Program-made: the position numbers and the translations under genes
Notes under the pieces: generated by a model
Database searches by the model: none
What the model saw: the letters and a program-made list of their open reading frames with translations, nothing else
What the model was told of the DNA's origin: nothing
Source of the DNA: Leptolyngbya sp. Heron Island J
Lineage (GTDB): Bacteria; Cyanobacteriota; Cyanobacteriia; Phormidesmidales; Phormidesmidaceae
DNA: 64,000 nucleotides
NCBI RefSeq assembly: GCF_000482245.1
Contig: NZ_AWNH01000036.1
Location: 62,001 to 126,000, forward strand
Direction: 5' to 3'
Shown here: one piece after another, positions 34,891 through 43,663 of the stretch
How positions within the stretch are numbered: the stretch's first letter is position 1
Layout: every line of letters starts with the position of its first letter

Positions 34891-35847
34891 ATGAAACGAT
34901 TTATATCTATCTTTGTTAGTACTCTTATCCTGGTGATCTTGTATAACAAGATCGATTTTGCCGAGCTGATTAAAGTTTTACGAGAGTGCGATCCGTTCTG
35001 GCTCACCGTCAGCCTGGGGATGGTGATTCCCATCACATTTTTTACCGGTTGGCGGCTGAAGCAGTTGGTACCTGCCCAGGCAAAGCTGGGTATCTGGGAA
35101 GCCAACAAATTAATTCTGGCGGCTAGCGTGCTGAATATGGTGTTGCCCTCAAAAATGGGCGACATTGCCAAATCCTATTTTATGAAAGAACGAGGGCATT
35201 TGAGCGGCAGTTTGTCTCTTTCCATTGTCATTTTTGAAAAAGCCTGTGACATGCTGTCACTACTGCTGTGGTGTGCCTTTGGACTGCTGCTCTATCCCCA
35301 GAAAGATGTGTTCTTTTGGGCCATGACGGCTGGCATTCTGAGCGGTTTGATTTTTGGGCTGTTGATGCTGGGGTCCAAGGGCTTTGCTCGATTTGGGTTT
35401 ACGATCTTGCGTCGCATCGCCCCTGGCAAAATTGAACAAAAGCTAGGTTCATTACAAGCGTCCTGGGGTGAAATGCATGATTACTTTTGGGGTAATCCCG
35501 CCCAGCTTACCCGCATTGCCAGTATGTCGATTTTTGTTTGGTTTTTGCACCTGTTGCAGATTTGGCTCTTTATTTTGGCATTAAATGCCTGGGCTCCCCC
35601 AGTCATTAGTTTTGCCCTCTCCCCCCTAGCCATTTTGGCCGGTTTGTTGCCCCTAACGTTTGCCGGGGTGGGAACCCGTGATGCCGCCTTGATCACACTC
35701 TATGCACCTTATTTTGGTGCTGCTACTGGAGCTGCCTTAGGGCTCCTTTGCACCTCTCGTTACTTTTTACCGGCCATTGGTGGTTTGCCGTTTTTGAACC
35801 AGTATTTGAGTACGCTCAAGCAGTTTAAGAAAGCCTCAGCTCGATAG
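34891..35847 (+). CDS. Flippase-like (LPG synthase TM domain, UPF0104) membrane protein
   Basis: A 318-residue protein with about 8 membrane helices of the UPF0104/lysylphosphatidylglycerol-synthase-type transmembrane family. Seen: the NKLILAASVLNMVLPSKMGD segment with conserved Pro/Gly and KSYFMKERG next to it, FEKACDMLSLLLWCAFGLL, and PLTFAGVGTRDAALITLY near residue 250. Family members are thought to move lipid-linked substrates or to support their synthesis. Placement in the cluster with a GT-C enzyme and polyprenyl-phosphate GT2 supports a role in handling lipid-linked sugars. No catalytic LPG synthase domain is attached. Confidence 0.8.
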   Translation: MKRFISIFVSTLILVILYNKIDFAELIKVLRECDPFWLTVSLGMVIPITFFTGWRLKQLVPAQAKLGIWEANKLILAASVLNMVLPSKMGDIAKSYFMKERGHLSGSLSLSIVIFEKACDMLSLLLWCAFGLLLYPQKDVFFWAMTAGILSGLIFGLLMLGSKGFARFGFTILRRIAPGKIEQKLGSLQASWGEMHDYFWGNPAQLTRIASMSIFVWFLHLLQIWLFILALNAWAPPVISFALSPLAILAGLLPLTFAGVGTRDAALITLYAPYFGAATGAALGLLCTSRYFLPAIGGLPFLNQYLSTLKQFKKASAR

Positions 35848-35878
35848 ATACTCTGGTTTAGGTTTCTGTTTTCAACTG

Positions 35879-36292
35879 ATGAAAACCATTGATGTTTTTG
35901 TCTATGGCACCCTCAAACCTGGCGGTCAATACCATCAAACCTACTGTGCCCCCTATCTCAGGCAGGCTCAGCCCGCCCAGGTGCAAGGACGGCTCTATGA
36001 TTTGCCCCATCTAGGCTATCCGGTGAGCACCCTGGGCACTGACTGGGTGAAGGGCTATTTGTTTACCTTAGATGCGATCGCACTTTCAGGCTTAGACTAC
36101 CTAGAAGGGTATTTTCCCCCTGAGCAGTCAGTCTGCCAAGCGCAAAACGACTTTATCGAAGAATATAGGCGTCAGCAGGTAACAGTTTTTGACCGGGCGG
36201 GTCAGGTGCTAGGAGACGCCTGGATTTATATGATGGATTCACCCCCAGAGGGAGCCATTTGGTTGGCAGCAGGAGAGTGGCTAACGGCGTAG
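35879..36292 (+). CDS. Gamma-glutamylcyclotransferase-like (AIG2/GGCT) protein
   Basis: A 137-residue protein with the GGCT-like fold. Seen: the substrate-loop motif FVYGTLKPGGQYHQTYCAPY near the start, QGRLYDLPHLGYPVS, GYLFTLDAIALSGLDYLEGY with the acidic residues of the active-site strand, and a C-terminal AWIYMM. GGCT-fold enzymes release 5-oxoproline from gamma-glutamyl amines or peptides, and some act on other substrates. It starts 31 bp after the flippase-like gene, so it may be read with the glycan cluster, and it converges on the EamA transporter with a 21-bp gap. Confidence 0.85.
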   Translation: MKTIDVFVYGTLKPGGQYHQTYCAPYLRQAQPAQVQGRLYDLPHLGYPVSTLGTDWVKGYLFTLDAIALSGLDYLEGYFPPEQSVCQAQNDFIEEYRRQQVTVFDRAGQVLGDAWIYMMDSPPEGAIWLAAGEWLTA

Positions 36293-36313
36293 TGCGCCAG
36301 GGGACGGATTTGA

Positions 36314-37291
36314 TCAACGGCGTGAGCGCAGGCTGAGGGTGGCCACACCCCCGGTAATTAAGGCAATGCCTGCAATCTGTTGTGTCTGTAACGCCTCTTG
36401 CAACACCCACCAGGCAAACAATGTGGTCAGCCCTGGGTTGCTGGCGCTAATCATGGCGGTCAGTGCAGCGCCGATGTAGTGAATACCAAAATTGTTTAAG
36501 ACATAGGCAATCAGCGTCAGCGACGCTGACAGGACGGTCATGAGCAAAATAAAGGGCCAGGCGGTTGAGGTAATGGTAATTTGCTGGCTGAACAATAGGG
36601 TGAGACCAGCGGCCACAGCGACAACGAAAAAGGTACATAGAGAAAAGGGGACTGGATGAATCGGGGCATAGCCTGATTGGGGCTGTAGAGACAGTTCGGC
36701 AAAAATGCCATATAACCCAAAGCTGAGCCCGGCTCCGGTAGCGCTGAGCCCCCCTAAAATCGGATTGGCTGATATGGCCCCTGATGAGTTCAGAGTGGTT
36801 AAGACGACACCGGAAAAAATTACCCCCATCAGCCATAGCTGGTAAGGACGGGGACGGTGGTGAAAACAATACCAGGCCAGTAGGAGAGTGATAGCTGGAT
36901 AGACAAAGAATGTGGAGATCGCAATTCCCGTTGCAATCTGGCTCAGGGCCGTATACAAAAGCGTTAGCCCCAAAAACAAACATCCACCGCTGGCGATGAC
37001 GGCCCCCAAAAGTTTGGGAGTAGTTGGTAGGGTGCGCAATACCCGAAAGGTACTGGGATAGAGCCAGGGGGCAATCCCTGCCAGCAGCAGCACCATGGTG
37101 GCCATACGCATGGTCAATAACACCACCACATGACTCAGCTGCGGCGTAACAAATCCACCAAAAGAAACTTGACCCCATAAAAGACTGGGGGTAAAAAACA
37201 GCCGCAAAATCACATTCTGCACCGAGAGTGCCAGGGCACTTAGCAAGACTAAACCAATGCCCAACAGCTGGCGAGAACGGATTTTGGTCAT
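36314..37291 (-). CDS. EamA/DMT-family transporter
   Basis: A 325-residue protein with 10 predicted membrane helices in two EamA repeats. Typical pieces are LALSVQNVILRLFF near the start, GCLFLGLTLLYTALSQIATG, IAISTFFVYPAITLLLAWYC, and in the second half IGAALTAMISASNPGLTTLF with AWWVLQEALQTQQIAGIALI. EamA proteins usually export amino acids or other small metabolites. The ATG overlaps the stop of the ABC ATPase gene by 4 bp, so it is translated as the last gene of the peptide-transport operon. It may export a product of imported peptides; this is inference from position. Confidence 0.88.
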   Translation of the reverse strand: MTKIRSRQLLGIGLVLLSALALSVQNVILRLFFTPSLLWGQVSFGGFVTPQLSHVVVLLTMRMATMVLLLAGIAPWLYPSTFRVLRTLPTTPKLLGAVIASGGCLFLGLTLLYTALSQIATGIAISTFFVYPAITLLLAWYCFHHRPRPYQLWLMGVIFSGVVLTTLNSSGAISANPILGGLSATGAGLSFGLYGIFAELSLQPQSGYAPIHPVPFSLCTFFVVAVAAGLTLLFSQQITITSTAWPFILLMTVLSASLTLIAYVLNNFGIHYIGAALTAMISASNPGLTTLFAWWVLQEALQTQQIAGIALITGGVATLSLRSRR

Positions 37292-38274
37292 TGAGGGGAT
37301 GCAGGATAATGACAGGCCACCTGATGATAGTCGTTAATAGGCTCCAGGGTCGGTAACATTTGCTGACAGCGTTGGTCTCCTTTGGGGCAGCGGCCATAGA
37401 GCCGACAAATGTGTGGCGATGGGTTGATCGGGCTGCGGGGTTCTCCGGTCAGGGGAATCGGGTGAGGCTTGGCCTCAAAGCTAGGAATCGCGGAGATCAA
37501 GGCTTGAGTGTAGGGATGCCTGGGATGATTGAACACTGCGTCCACAGGCCCTGTTTCTACCAGCTTGCCAAGGTACATGACCAGGATGCGATCGCACAAC
37601 AATCTCACCACGTTTAAATCATGGGAAATAAACAAATAGCTAATATGCATCTGCTGTCTGAGTTCCGCCAGCAGATGCAAAATAACCGCCTGCACTGACA
37701 CATCCAGGGCTGACGTGGGCTCATCCAAAATTAACAGAGTAGGCTTTAGCGCAATGGCGCGAGCAATGCCCACCCGTGCTTTTTGTCCGCCTGACAGCTG
37801 ATGGGGAAAACGACTTAACAACTCAGGGGGCAGACCTACCTGGTGGGCCAGTTCCACGGCCCGCTGCGGGAGCTGTTGACGCTCCTGTCGAGAGCCTAAC
37901 CGGCGAATGGGTTCTGTGACCGTGTCAAAAGCAGTAAAACGCGGATTCAAACTATCGCTTGGGTCTTGAAACACCATCTGTAGTTGGGCGCGATGGGGGC
38001 TGCGAGCAAATTCCCTGACTGAGACATTACCAATGTCAGTCCCATTAAAGACAATGTTGCCAGCCGTCGGCTCAATCAATCGTGAGATTAACCGAATCAA
38101 GGTGGATTTACCACAGCCAGATTCCCCGACTAAACCCACACTTTCACCTGATTGAATGGTCAGATCTAAGCCATCAACCGCATGGAGATGTGGCCTAGAT
38201 GCGCTACCAGGAAACCAGCTGGGTGTTTTAGAGGCAACGGGAAAGTGCTTGGTGAGATTGGTGACGTGCAGCAT
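37288..38274 (-). CDS. Oligopeptide/dipeptide ABC transporter ATPase (OppF/DppF type)
   Basis: A 328-residue ATP-binding subunit. Seen: Walker [14 protein letters not shown] near residue 53, signature [19 protein letters not shown] near 162, Walker [15 protein letters not shown] near 180, the His-loop [11 protein letters not shown], and the C-terminal Opp/Dpp extension with the Cys-rich [19 protein letters not shown]. It pairs with the OppD-type ATPase encoded 44 bp upstream. The stop overlaps the start of the EamA gene. It powers import through the two permeases of the same operon. Confidence 0.95.
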   Translation of the reverse strand: MLHVTNLTKHFPVASKTPSWFPGSASRPHLHAVDGLDLTIQSGESVGLVGESGCGKSTLIRLISRLIEPTAGNIVFNGTDIGNVSVREFARSPHRAQLQMVFQDPSDSLNPRFTAFDTVTEPIRRLGSRQERQQLPQRAVELAHQVGLPPELLSRFPHQLSGGQKARVGIARAIALKPTLLILDEPTSALDVSVQAVILHLLAELRQQMHISYLFISHDLNVVRLLCDRILVMYLGKLVETGPVDAVFNHPRHPYTQALISAIPSFEAKPHPIPLTGEPRSPINPSPHICRLYGRCPKGDQRCQQMLPTLEPINDYHQVACHYPASPQ

Positions 38275-38318
38275 AAGGAAATAGAAAAAAGAGAGTTTTA
38301 AATACCAGGTTTAAGTCC

Positions 38319-39332
38319 TTAATTTACCAACGGATGCCAACATCTCACCCAATGGTCTGGCCCCACTTGTTGATGGGTGAGTGGCTGTTGTTGACAGGTC
38401 TCCGTAGCGCGATCGCAACGGCTAATAAACCGACATGGGGGTAAATTAGTCTGTCGTAAATCTGGCAAACTACCGAGAATCGGAATCAGCTGATCAAAGC
38501 CTTTGTGGGGTTCTGGTGTGGCGGCAATTAGCTTGGCCGTATACGGGTGATGCGGCTGGTTAAACAACGGATGGGTGGGCGCACTTTCCACCACATGACC
38601 CGCGTGCATAACAATAATGCGATCGCAATATTCCGAGGCTAGAGCCAGATCGTGGGTAATCACAATCGTCGCCATCTGTTGTTCTGTAGCCAAACCTTTT
38701 AGCAGACTCATAACCGTAGCTTGAGTCGTCACATCCAGCCCGGTTGTCGGTTCATCCGCAATCAACAATTGAGGAGAACACGCCAGGGCCAGGGCAATCA
38801 TAATCCGCTGACATAAACCACCGGATAGCTCATAGGGATAGGCATTGTAACGCTGTTGTGGATCAGGAATTTTGACACTGGCCAACAGTTCTAGCGCCCG
38901 CTGCTTTAGCTGGTTACGAGGCAGATCCCCATGACAGCGCAAGACATCCACCAGTTGTTTACCCACTTTACGAATCGGATTTAGAGCCACCCGAGGATTT
39001 TGGAAAATCATCGACAGATCCTTCCCTCGCAGCTGTCGCAGGGTTTTCTCAGGCATTTTGAGAAGATTGTATGTCTCGGTTTGCTGACTCCATAAAACCT
39101 CTCCTGCGGTGACATGACCCGCCCGGTCTAAAATACCTAAAATGGCCAGGGCCAGCACAGATTTGCCTGAGCCACTTTCGCCAACGATACCGACCGTCTC
39201 ACCTTGCTCAATGTGGAAGCTAATATTTTCTAGAGCTTTGACGATGCCATTGCGAGTACGGAACTCCACTGAGAGATCTCGTACCGATAACATAGATGTT
39301 CGGACTGCTTCAGAGGTTAGTGAGGTAAGCAT
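38319..39332 (-). CDS. Oligopeptide/dipeptide ABC transporter ATPase (OppD/DppD type)
   Basis: A 337-residue ATP-binding subunit from ATG 39332; ATG 39293 (MLSVRDLSVEF) is an alternative with equal weight. Seen: Walker A GESGSGKSVLALA, Q-loop MIFQNPRVALNPIRKV, signature LSGGLCQRIMIALALA (LSGGM/L-x-Q-R form), Walker B LLIADEPTTGLDVT, and the Opp/Dpp C-terminal CRFISRCDRATETCQQQ. It forms the ATPase heterodimer with the downstream OppF-like subunit. A long non-coding gap (39333-39703) separates it from the permease genes, which is unusual for such an operon. Confidence 0.95.
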   Translation of the reverse strand: MLTSLTSEAVRTSMLSVRDLSVEFRTRNGIVKALENISFHIEQGETVGIVGESGSGKSVLALAILGILDRAGHVTAGEVLWSQQTETYNLLKMPEKTLRQLRGKDLSMIFQNPRVALNPIRKVGKQLVDVLRCHGDLPRNQLKQRALELLASVKIPDPQQRYNAYPYELSGGLCQRIMIALALACSPQLLIADEPTTGLDVTTQATVMSLLKGLATEQQMATIVITHDLALASEYCDRIIVMHAGHVVESAPTHPLFNQPHHPYTAKLIAATPEPHKGFDQLIPILGSLPDLRQTNLPPCRFISRCDRATETCQQQPLTHQQVGPDHWVRCWHPLVN

Positions 39333-39703
39333 GGACAATTCTCATAAATGTATTAGGACTGTTTGTTGCTAACCATAAGGAAGACAACTAATCTTTTACG
39401 GTGTGGAGCGTATGCGGAGCAGCGTAACCACATCACCAAAACCCCATTCTCCAACCACTAAAATGAAATCTCTGACGTGTCTTCGTGGGGTCCTAGCCCT
39501 CGACGAGCAAGGGGGTAAACCCCAGTATGCCTAGATGAGATAACTCGAATATTTCCGAAAAAGAAGCAAGCCCTGAGCAACCCACATTGCCATCAACCGG
39601 CTACCACAGCTAAGGCTCCCGCGCTTAAATAATGCCCCCGTTACCCTATCACTCATCCACCCATCTACAGCCCCAATCTGGGACTTTATTGTTGTGCAAT
39701 CCC
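39333..39703. other. Non-coding gap inside the peptide-transport operon
   Basis: These 371 bases between permease and ATPase genes hold no open frame of credible quality. Several GC-rich patches (for example GGGTCCTAGCCC and GGGGGTAAACCCC near 39510-39525) could fold in RNA. It may carry a second promoter or a dispersed repeat, but nothing definite is seen. Confidence 0.4.
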
Positions 39704-40570
39704 CTAAGTTCTCATCCTTGGATCAATCAAATCCCTCAACCCATCTCCGAGCAAATTAAAACAAAACACTGCCACCATCAGCACCGCTCCAGGGAAAATC
39801 GCTAACCACCATTCCCCCGAAATAATATAGGTGGCCCCTTCGGCCACCATAATCCCCCACTCCGGCGTCGGTGGCCTCACCCCCAGCCCAATAAACGACA
39901 GCCCTGCCGCATTCAAAATAGCCCAGCCCATATTTAAGGAAATATGCACCATCATCACCGGCAACACATTGGGAAACAAATGAATCGCCATAATTTGTAG
40001 ATCATTATTACCTGCTAATCTGGCCGCTTCTACATACCCAGCATGACGACGGATCAAAACCTCAGCTCGGACTACACGGGTGTAAAGGGGGAGATTAATC
40101 ACCGCTGTCGCGTAGATAATATTCTCGACGGTATTACCCAAAGCCGCCACCAGACCCATGGCCAGGATAAATAGTGGAAACGCCATCAGGGTATCGATAA
40201 TGCGACTGATGATGCGATCGCACCAGCCGCCAAAGTAGCCAGCACAGGTCCCCAAAATACTGCCCAGGGCAAAGGAGAGTACCACAGCCACCACAGCAAT
40301 CCCCAGATCGAGACGAGTCGCCACCATCACCCGACTGAGTACATCCCGCCCGAGGTCGTCGGTGCCAAACCAGTGGACTGTAGATGGTGGAGAGAGGGCA
40401 ACGGTGGCATTGCTAGCAACCGGATCATAGGGTGCGATCGTATCACCCAACAATGCAAACACCACCAGTACAAAGAACAACAAAAATGCCCCAAACGTGA
40501 CAGCATTTTCGCTAATAATATAGCGAGCCTGAGCCAGCACAGACTTGGGAGCAGTTGGAGATAACGTCAT
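39704..40570 (-). CDS. Oligopeptide/dipeptide ABC permease (OppC/DppC type)
   Basis: A 288-residue permease with about 6 membrane helices. Seen: the N-terminal OppC-type helix (FGAFLLFFVLVVFALLGDTI), HWFGTDDLGRDVLSRVMVAT, the family signature, and the EAA-loop LAGNNDLQIMAIHLFPNVLP that contacts the ATPases. FIGLGVRPPTPEWGIMVAEG is the usual C-terminal motif. The ATG overlaps the stop of the OppB-type gene by 4 bp (40567-40570), so the two permeases are translationally coupled. Confidence 0.95.
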   Translation of the reverse strand: MTLSPTAPKSVLAQARYIISENAVTFGAFLLFFVLVVFALLGDTIAPYDPVASNATVALSPPSTVHWFGTDDLGRDVLSRVMVATRLDLGIAVVAVVLSFALGSILGTCAGYFGGWCDRIISRIIDTLMAFPLFILAMGLVAALGNTVENIIYATAVINLPLYTRVVRAEVLIRRHAGYVEAARLAGNNDLQIMAIHLFPNVLPVMMVHISLNMGWAILNAAGLSFIGLGVRPPTPEWGIMVAEGATYIISGEWWLAIFPGAVLMVAVFCFNLLGDGLRDLIDPRMRT

Positions 40571-41595
40571 GAATCAACTCCAGCCCGAGGATCAATCACG
40601 GTGTACAACAAATCAATCAATAAATTAAGCACCACATAGAGCAACGCCATGGTCAGCACAAATCCCTGCACTGCCGCATAGTCTGAGGCAATTAAAGCTG
40701 ACACTGCATAGGAGCCAATCCCTGGCCAGGCAAAGACTTTTTCCACAAGCACATTGGCCCCCAGCAAAAAAGAAAACACCACACCCAGGGTAGTCACAAC
40801 CGGCAACAGAGCATTGCGAAAAGCATAGCCAAACAAAATCATCTGGGGGGCTAGCCCACTGGCGCGGGCAGTCCGAATAAAATCACTGGATAATACGCTC
40901 AACATCGAAGCTCGCGTTACCCGAGCCAGAGGAGCCAGGGCAAACAGCCCCAAGGTCACAGCAGGGAGTATAAGCTGTCCAAAAGCCGCTCGAAATGTTT
41001 CAAACTCTCCAGCCAACACACTGTCTACTAAAAACAACCCAGTCACCTGTTCAGGTGAAGAGTATAGAATGGCCAGTCGTCCTAAAGGGGCTGGTGCCAC
41101 ACCCAGACGAAAATAAAACACATAAATCAGTAACAATCCTGTAAAAAATGTGGGTAGAGATACCCCTGCTGTCGCCAGTACCCTGACCCCATGGTCAATC
41201 CATGAACCAGGACGAGTCGCCGCCAAAATACCCAGAGGTAAGGCCAGAATTAGAGAAAAGATCAGCCCTGCCAGGGTAAGTTCAAGCGAAGCCGGTAATC
41301 GTGTAAGTAGATCAGACACAACTGTTTGCCCTGTGGTGAGGGAATTACCCAAGTCTCCTCGCAGGAGTTCTCCTACGTAGATAATGAATTGCTCAGGCAG
41401 ACTGCGATTCAACCCCAAGGTTTCTCGGATCTGATCGATGGCTTCTTGGGTGGCAGCAGGTCCAGCGAAATAGGCGGCAGGGTCACCGGGGAGAGCACGG
41501 GTGAGAACAAACGTGACGATGATGACGCCAAGAACACTGGGAATAGCTGCAATAATGCGGCGAATGACAACAGAGAGTGTGGAAGGACGAGACAT
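40567..41595 (-). CDS. Oligopeptide/dipeptide ABC permease (OppB/DppB type)
   Basis: A 342-residue permease with about 6 membrane helices. Seen: the N-terminal IIAAIPSVLGVIIVTFVLTR, PGDPAAYFAGPAATQEAID, RGDLGNSLTTGQTVVSDLL, and the ATPase-contact loop ARASGLAPQMILFGYAFRNA. The C-terminal VEKVFAWPGIGSYAV motif is typical of OppB/DppB. It forms the membrane channel with the downstream OppC-type subunit. A 154-bp gap with two hairpins separates it from the substrate-binding protein gene. Confidence 0.95.
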   Translation of the reverse strand: MSRPSTLSVVIRRIIAAIPSVLGVIIVTFVLTRALPGDPAAYFAGPAATQEAIDQIRETLGLNRSLPEQFIIYVGELLRGDLGNSLTTGQTVVSDLLTRLPASLELTLAGLIFSLILALPLGILAATRPGSWIDHGVRVLATAGVSLPTFFTGLLLIYVFYFRLGVAPAPLGRLAILYSSPEQVTGLFLVDSVLAGEFETFRAAFGQLILPAVTLGLFALAPLARVTRASMLSVLSSDFIRTARASGLAPQMILFGYAFRNALLPVVTTLGVVFSFLLGANVLVEKVFAWPGIGSYAVSALIASDYAAVQGFVLTMALLYVVLNLLIDLLYTVIDPRAGVDS

Positions 41596-41642
41596 AAGCT
41601 TTAGGAAGGGTATAACCCTGTTATAGAGGCCTGGCGATACCT

Positions 41643-41742
41643 GGTTCCCCTTACCAAAGGGAACCGTCAGGGAGGGGTCTCGACCGTTAGCGCTACATTT
41701 CGAAAACCCCTCCGCCTACGGCACTCCCCTTACCAAGGGGAG
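41643..41742 (-). repeat. Two hairpins between binding-protein and permease genes
   Basis: GGTTCCC/GGGAACC (41643-41649, 41659-41665) and CTCCCCTT/AAGGGGAG (41724-41731, 41735-41742) are perfect stems; both loops contain TACC or ACC. They resemble a common bacterial dispersed repeat (CCCTTACCAAGGGGAG type). In this position they could cut transcription or protect mRNA so that the binding protein is made in excess over the permeases. Confidence 0.6.
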
Positions 41743-41749
41743 GACACTC

Positions 41750-43438
41750 CTAAGCCTTCTTCAACTGTCGATAATCCAACTGTCTATGGAACCAATACTG
41801 ATACCCCTCTACTCCAGGCTGCATTGCCACCGACAGATAGGGCTGCGCCACAACAATCCGTGGCATTTCCTCAAAAGCAATTTTCAAGAATCCCTTAACA
41901 CTTTCCTCATAGACCGGATCGCCTGGAGCCGTAGCCAGGGCCGTATCCACCAGCTTATCTAGCTCCGGGTTCTGATAAGAACTGCCATTAAATGTGGCAT
42001 TTTGCCCATGGTAAGAGTAGAAAAAGAAATAGTCTGGATAATTGAGCCAACCACCAAAGTTATTAACAATCATCGGTCGACTCTTCTCTACCAGCACCGC
42101 GCGAAAGTTAGACCCCGGCACTTTCTCCAGGGTGGCATTAATACCAATCTCAGCCAGAGCCTCTTGCACCAGGACACAAAACGGCTCAGCCCATTCCTGG
42201 GTACCCAGGTTAAACGCTAGAGTCGTATCAAACCCGTTGGGGTAGCCTGACTCTGCCATCAAGGCCTTGGCCTTGGCCATATCAGTGTTGTAAGGATACG
42301 GTTGCGGCCAGTCAATAGTGGCAGGCTCAAAACTCTCTCCCCCATACATTTTGACACATTCACCATAGAGAGCAGTATCCACGATAGCGTCATAGGGTAT
42401 AGCATAAGCAACGGCCTGACGCACCTTTACATCACTAAAGGGGTTAGGAGTGCCCCCGAGTTCTGGTTGTGAATTCAGGTCAATGGTGTAAAGACAGTTT
42501 TCAATGGGAGTAGAGACAACCGTATATTTTCCAGTTGCCCTCAGTTCACTAATATCCTTTTCAGAGACTTCGTAGTTAATATCGACATCGCCTTTCTCCA
42601 ACAGAGCGCGGCGGTTACCAGCCTCAGGCACATTTAGCCAAATGACTTTCTCCATCGCAGGCGCAGGGCCTGACTTCCACTCCTGATTACGCACCAAGAC
42701 TACCCGTTCTTCAGGTTTAAAGGTGTCTAGCTTATAAGCACCACTACCAGCAGGATTAGCATTAGCCCATTCCAAACCCCACGGGTCCGCTTCAGTAATG
42801 TGAGGTTCGATCAGCGCAGAATTCATAATGGCAGGAATGGGCACTGCCATATCCATCAGGGTGAGCTTATCCTGGCGGATAAAGTCCACCTTAAAGGTGT
42901 AATCATCTACCATGATGAACTGTTCGGGGGTTTCTAAAGCCCCTGCTTTCATCTGGAATGAAGGAAAACCACCCACGGACACCGCCCGATCGTAGGACCA
43001 TTTCACATCCTTGGCCGTAACCGGCGTACCATCGTGGAACGTAGCATCCTTGCGCAGATTAAAGGTGACAGATAAGCCATCGTCAGCGACGGTCCAGGAT
43101 TCAGCCAGCTCCGGTTCAATGACGGTATAGTCATAGGAAAGAGAGCCATCCTCTAAGGTTTTGGTGCCAAAGGTAACAAGACGATCGTAAAGACACCAGG
43201 AGATACCGTAGGCAGGCCGGTTGGTGCCCACCTGATGCAGGTCTAGCCCGTTGGGAAAGCCGCCGCCCTGGACGACAGTAACAACAGCCGGTTCAGAACT
43301 CTCGCCCGCGTCAGCTGTAGTATCAGCTGAGTCAGCGGCTGGTTGTGTTCCGCCGCCACCGCAGGCATGAATGAGTGCTGCTAGGGATACGCCTCCGGTA
43401 AAAGCGGTGCCGCGTTTTAGTAGGTCTCGTCGCCGCAT
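41750..43438 (-). CDS. Peptide ABC transporter substrate-binding lipoprotein (SBP family 5)
   Basis: A 562-residue extracytoplasmic binding protein. The N-terminus MRRRDLLKRGTAF is a twin-arginine (Tat) signal and is followed by ALIHACGGGG, a lipobox-like site whose Cys would be lipidated. The mature part has the SBP_bac_5 pattern: LAESWTVADDGLSVTFNLRK, DATFHDGTPVTAKDVKWSYD, and PFSDVKVRQAVAYAIPYDAI. Such proteins bind di- or oligopeptides, or in some cases opines, nickel or glutathione. It is the first gene of the complete importer operon (binding protein, B, C, D, F, EamA). A Tat-exported lipoprotein in this family suggests pre-folding before export. Confidence 0.93.
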   Translation of the reverse strand: MRRRDLLKRGTAFTGGVSLAALIHACGGGGTQPAADSADTTADAGESSEPAVVTVVQGGGFPNGLDLHQVGTNRPAYGISWCLYDRLVTFGTKTLEDGSLSYDYTVIEPELAESWTVADDGLSVTFNLRKDATFHDGTPVTAKDVKWSYDRAVSVGGFPSFQMKAGALETPEQFIMVDDYTFKVDFIRQDKLTLMDMAVPIPAIMNSALIEPHITEADPWGLEWANANPAGSGAYKLDTFKPEERVVLVRNQEWKSGPAPAMEKVIWLNVPEAGNRRALLEKGDVDINYEVSEKDISELRATGKYTVVSTPIENCLYTIDLNSQPELGGTPNPFSDVKVRQAVAYAIPYDAIVDTALYGECVKMYGGESFEPATIDWPQPYPYNTDMAKAKALMAESGYPNGFDTTLAFNLGTQEWAEPFCVLVQEALAEIGINATLEKVPGSNFRAVLVEKSRPMIVNNFGGWLNYPDYFFFYSYHGQNATFNGSSYQNPELDKLVDTALATAPGDPVYEESVKGFLKIAFEEMPRIVVAQPYLSVAMQPGVEGYQYWFHRQLDYRQLKKA

Positions 43439-43663
43439 TGTCTGACTCCTTCGCCAATGGGTTGATGCGTGGTTGGCTGCAGGTTAGAGCAGACATGCGA
43501 AGTTTTTCAGGAAAAATTCGGGAAGAAATCGGGAAGATTATAGATTTGATTAAAGAGATGCACAAATACAACTCACTGGTTATATATGTTACATTTTGGT
43601 GGTTCTAGTATAGGTTTACTATCAACCATTTATTTTTCATTCTCACTTTGACAAGAACCAGAC

